Shown: piece after piece, positions 63,601-64,000 of the stretch
How positions within the stretch are numbered: the first letter of the stretch is position 1
How the letters are laid out: the number at the start of each line of letters is the position of its first letter
Notes under the pieces: model-generated
Databases searched by the model: none
Told to the model about the DNA's origin: nothing
Seen by the model: only the letters and a program-made list of their open reading frames with translations
Made by a program: the position numbers and the translations under genes
Assembly (NCBI RefSeq): GCF_020536995.1
Contig: NC_068359.1
Span: forward strand, 70,879,658 to 70,943,657
Direction: 5' to 3'
Length of the DNA: 64,000 nucleotides
DNA from: Dreissena polymorpha
Lineage: Eukaryota; Mollusca; Bivalvia; Myida; Dreissenidae

Positions 63601-64000
63601 AATATTGCAACGACCCTTACTACTAACCCTTACTTCTAATATCAACAATATTAAAACTATATTATTTCATTTTAGACAAGTGAGCATTTCTATATTTCAC
63701 TTGCTAACACAACGTAGAAAACACATACATGTGCATTTATTATGGAGCCTGTTCGTGATATTGAATCGATTTATTCAGAGACAATAAACAATTTTTGTAG
63801 AACAGCCAGTATCAAAATGCCATTCAATAAGGCTTTCAATAAGTACGTTTTTTCTGAGGTCTACATACAACGGAATTATGTGGTTACATAAAAGTAAGGA
63901 TCAACATTCATCTATTTAAGAATGGCACACTCACCAAAATGAATTTTTTTATAAATGTCAACAAAGCTTACCATCCTTCCTACACAAACATCACAATCTC
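60675..64000. other. 5' flank of the - strand IFI44-like gene and beyond, nothing recognised
   Basis: The first 30 bp hold a likely 5' UTR acceptor on the - strand (CTATCCTGTTTAG). No upstream non-coding exon or promoter could be placed. The remainder is AT-rich without supported genes or repeats. Confidence 0.45.

Overview
The window is animal nuclear DNA: AT-rich, intron-bearing, gene-poor and packed with short non-autonomous transposons, foldback elements and microsatellites. Hairpin repeats built on 'GTCGTCCCAGATTAGCC' arms, a short MITE whose spurious translation reads 'SVDPDETPH', and an IFI44-like gene family together suggest a bivalve, most likely a dreissenid mussel (zebra or quagga mussel). 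That species call is from memory of these repeats, not from a search. One 100-N scaffold gap lies at 17816-17915. || Layout. 1-14.7 kb: no gene that I can support; (TA)n tracts and a dense set of MITEs, including three in 1.25 kb at 10.6-11.8 kb. 14.7-17.8 kb: a decayed L1/Tx1-like LINE (endonuclease and reverse transcriptase) running into the gap. 18.0-25.9 kb: a foldback element with a 9-bp target duplication, a 2.1-kb element with GC-rich reiterated ends, and two more copies of a TTAA-flanked MITE that carries a tRNA-like module. 26-31.6 kb: expanded hexa- and trinucleotide repeats. 31.6 kb: a tRNA-Ser(UGA)-like gene. 32-36.6 kb: tandem duplications and two clusters of palindromes. || 39.6-60.7 kb is the only clear protein-coding part. 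Two paralogous TLDc-GTPase (IFI44-like) genes converge: a decaying one on the + strand (39587-46206) and an apparently intact six-exon one on the - strand (60674-54803, about 484 aa). Between their 3' ends lies a single-exon B-box/coiled-coil/beta-propeller (TRIM-like) gene (48110-49825) that is open over 571 codons except for one in-frame UGA. In vertebrates IFI44 and many TRIM proteins belong to the interferon/antiviral response, so this reads as a small innate-immune neighbourhood. That functional link is inference. || The most striking find is a very recent 1,901-bp tandem duplication inside the intact IFI44-like gene. It fused part of the P-loop exon to the end of the TLDc exon, making a 91-nt chimeric exon that is open and has both splice signals. 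The duplicated copy of the small linker exon has lost its acceptor AG. 60.7-64 kb: nothing recognised.
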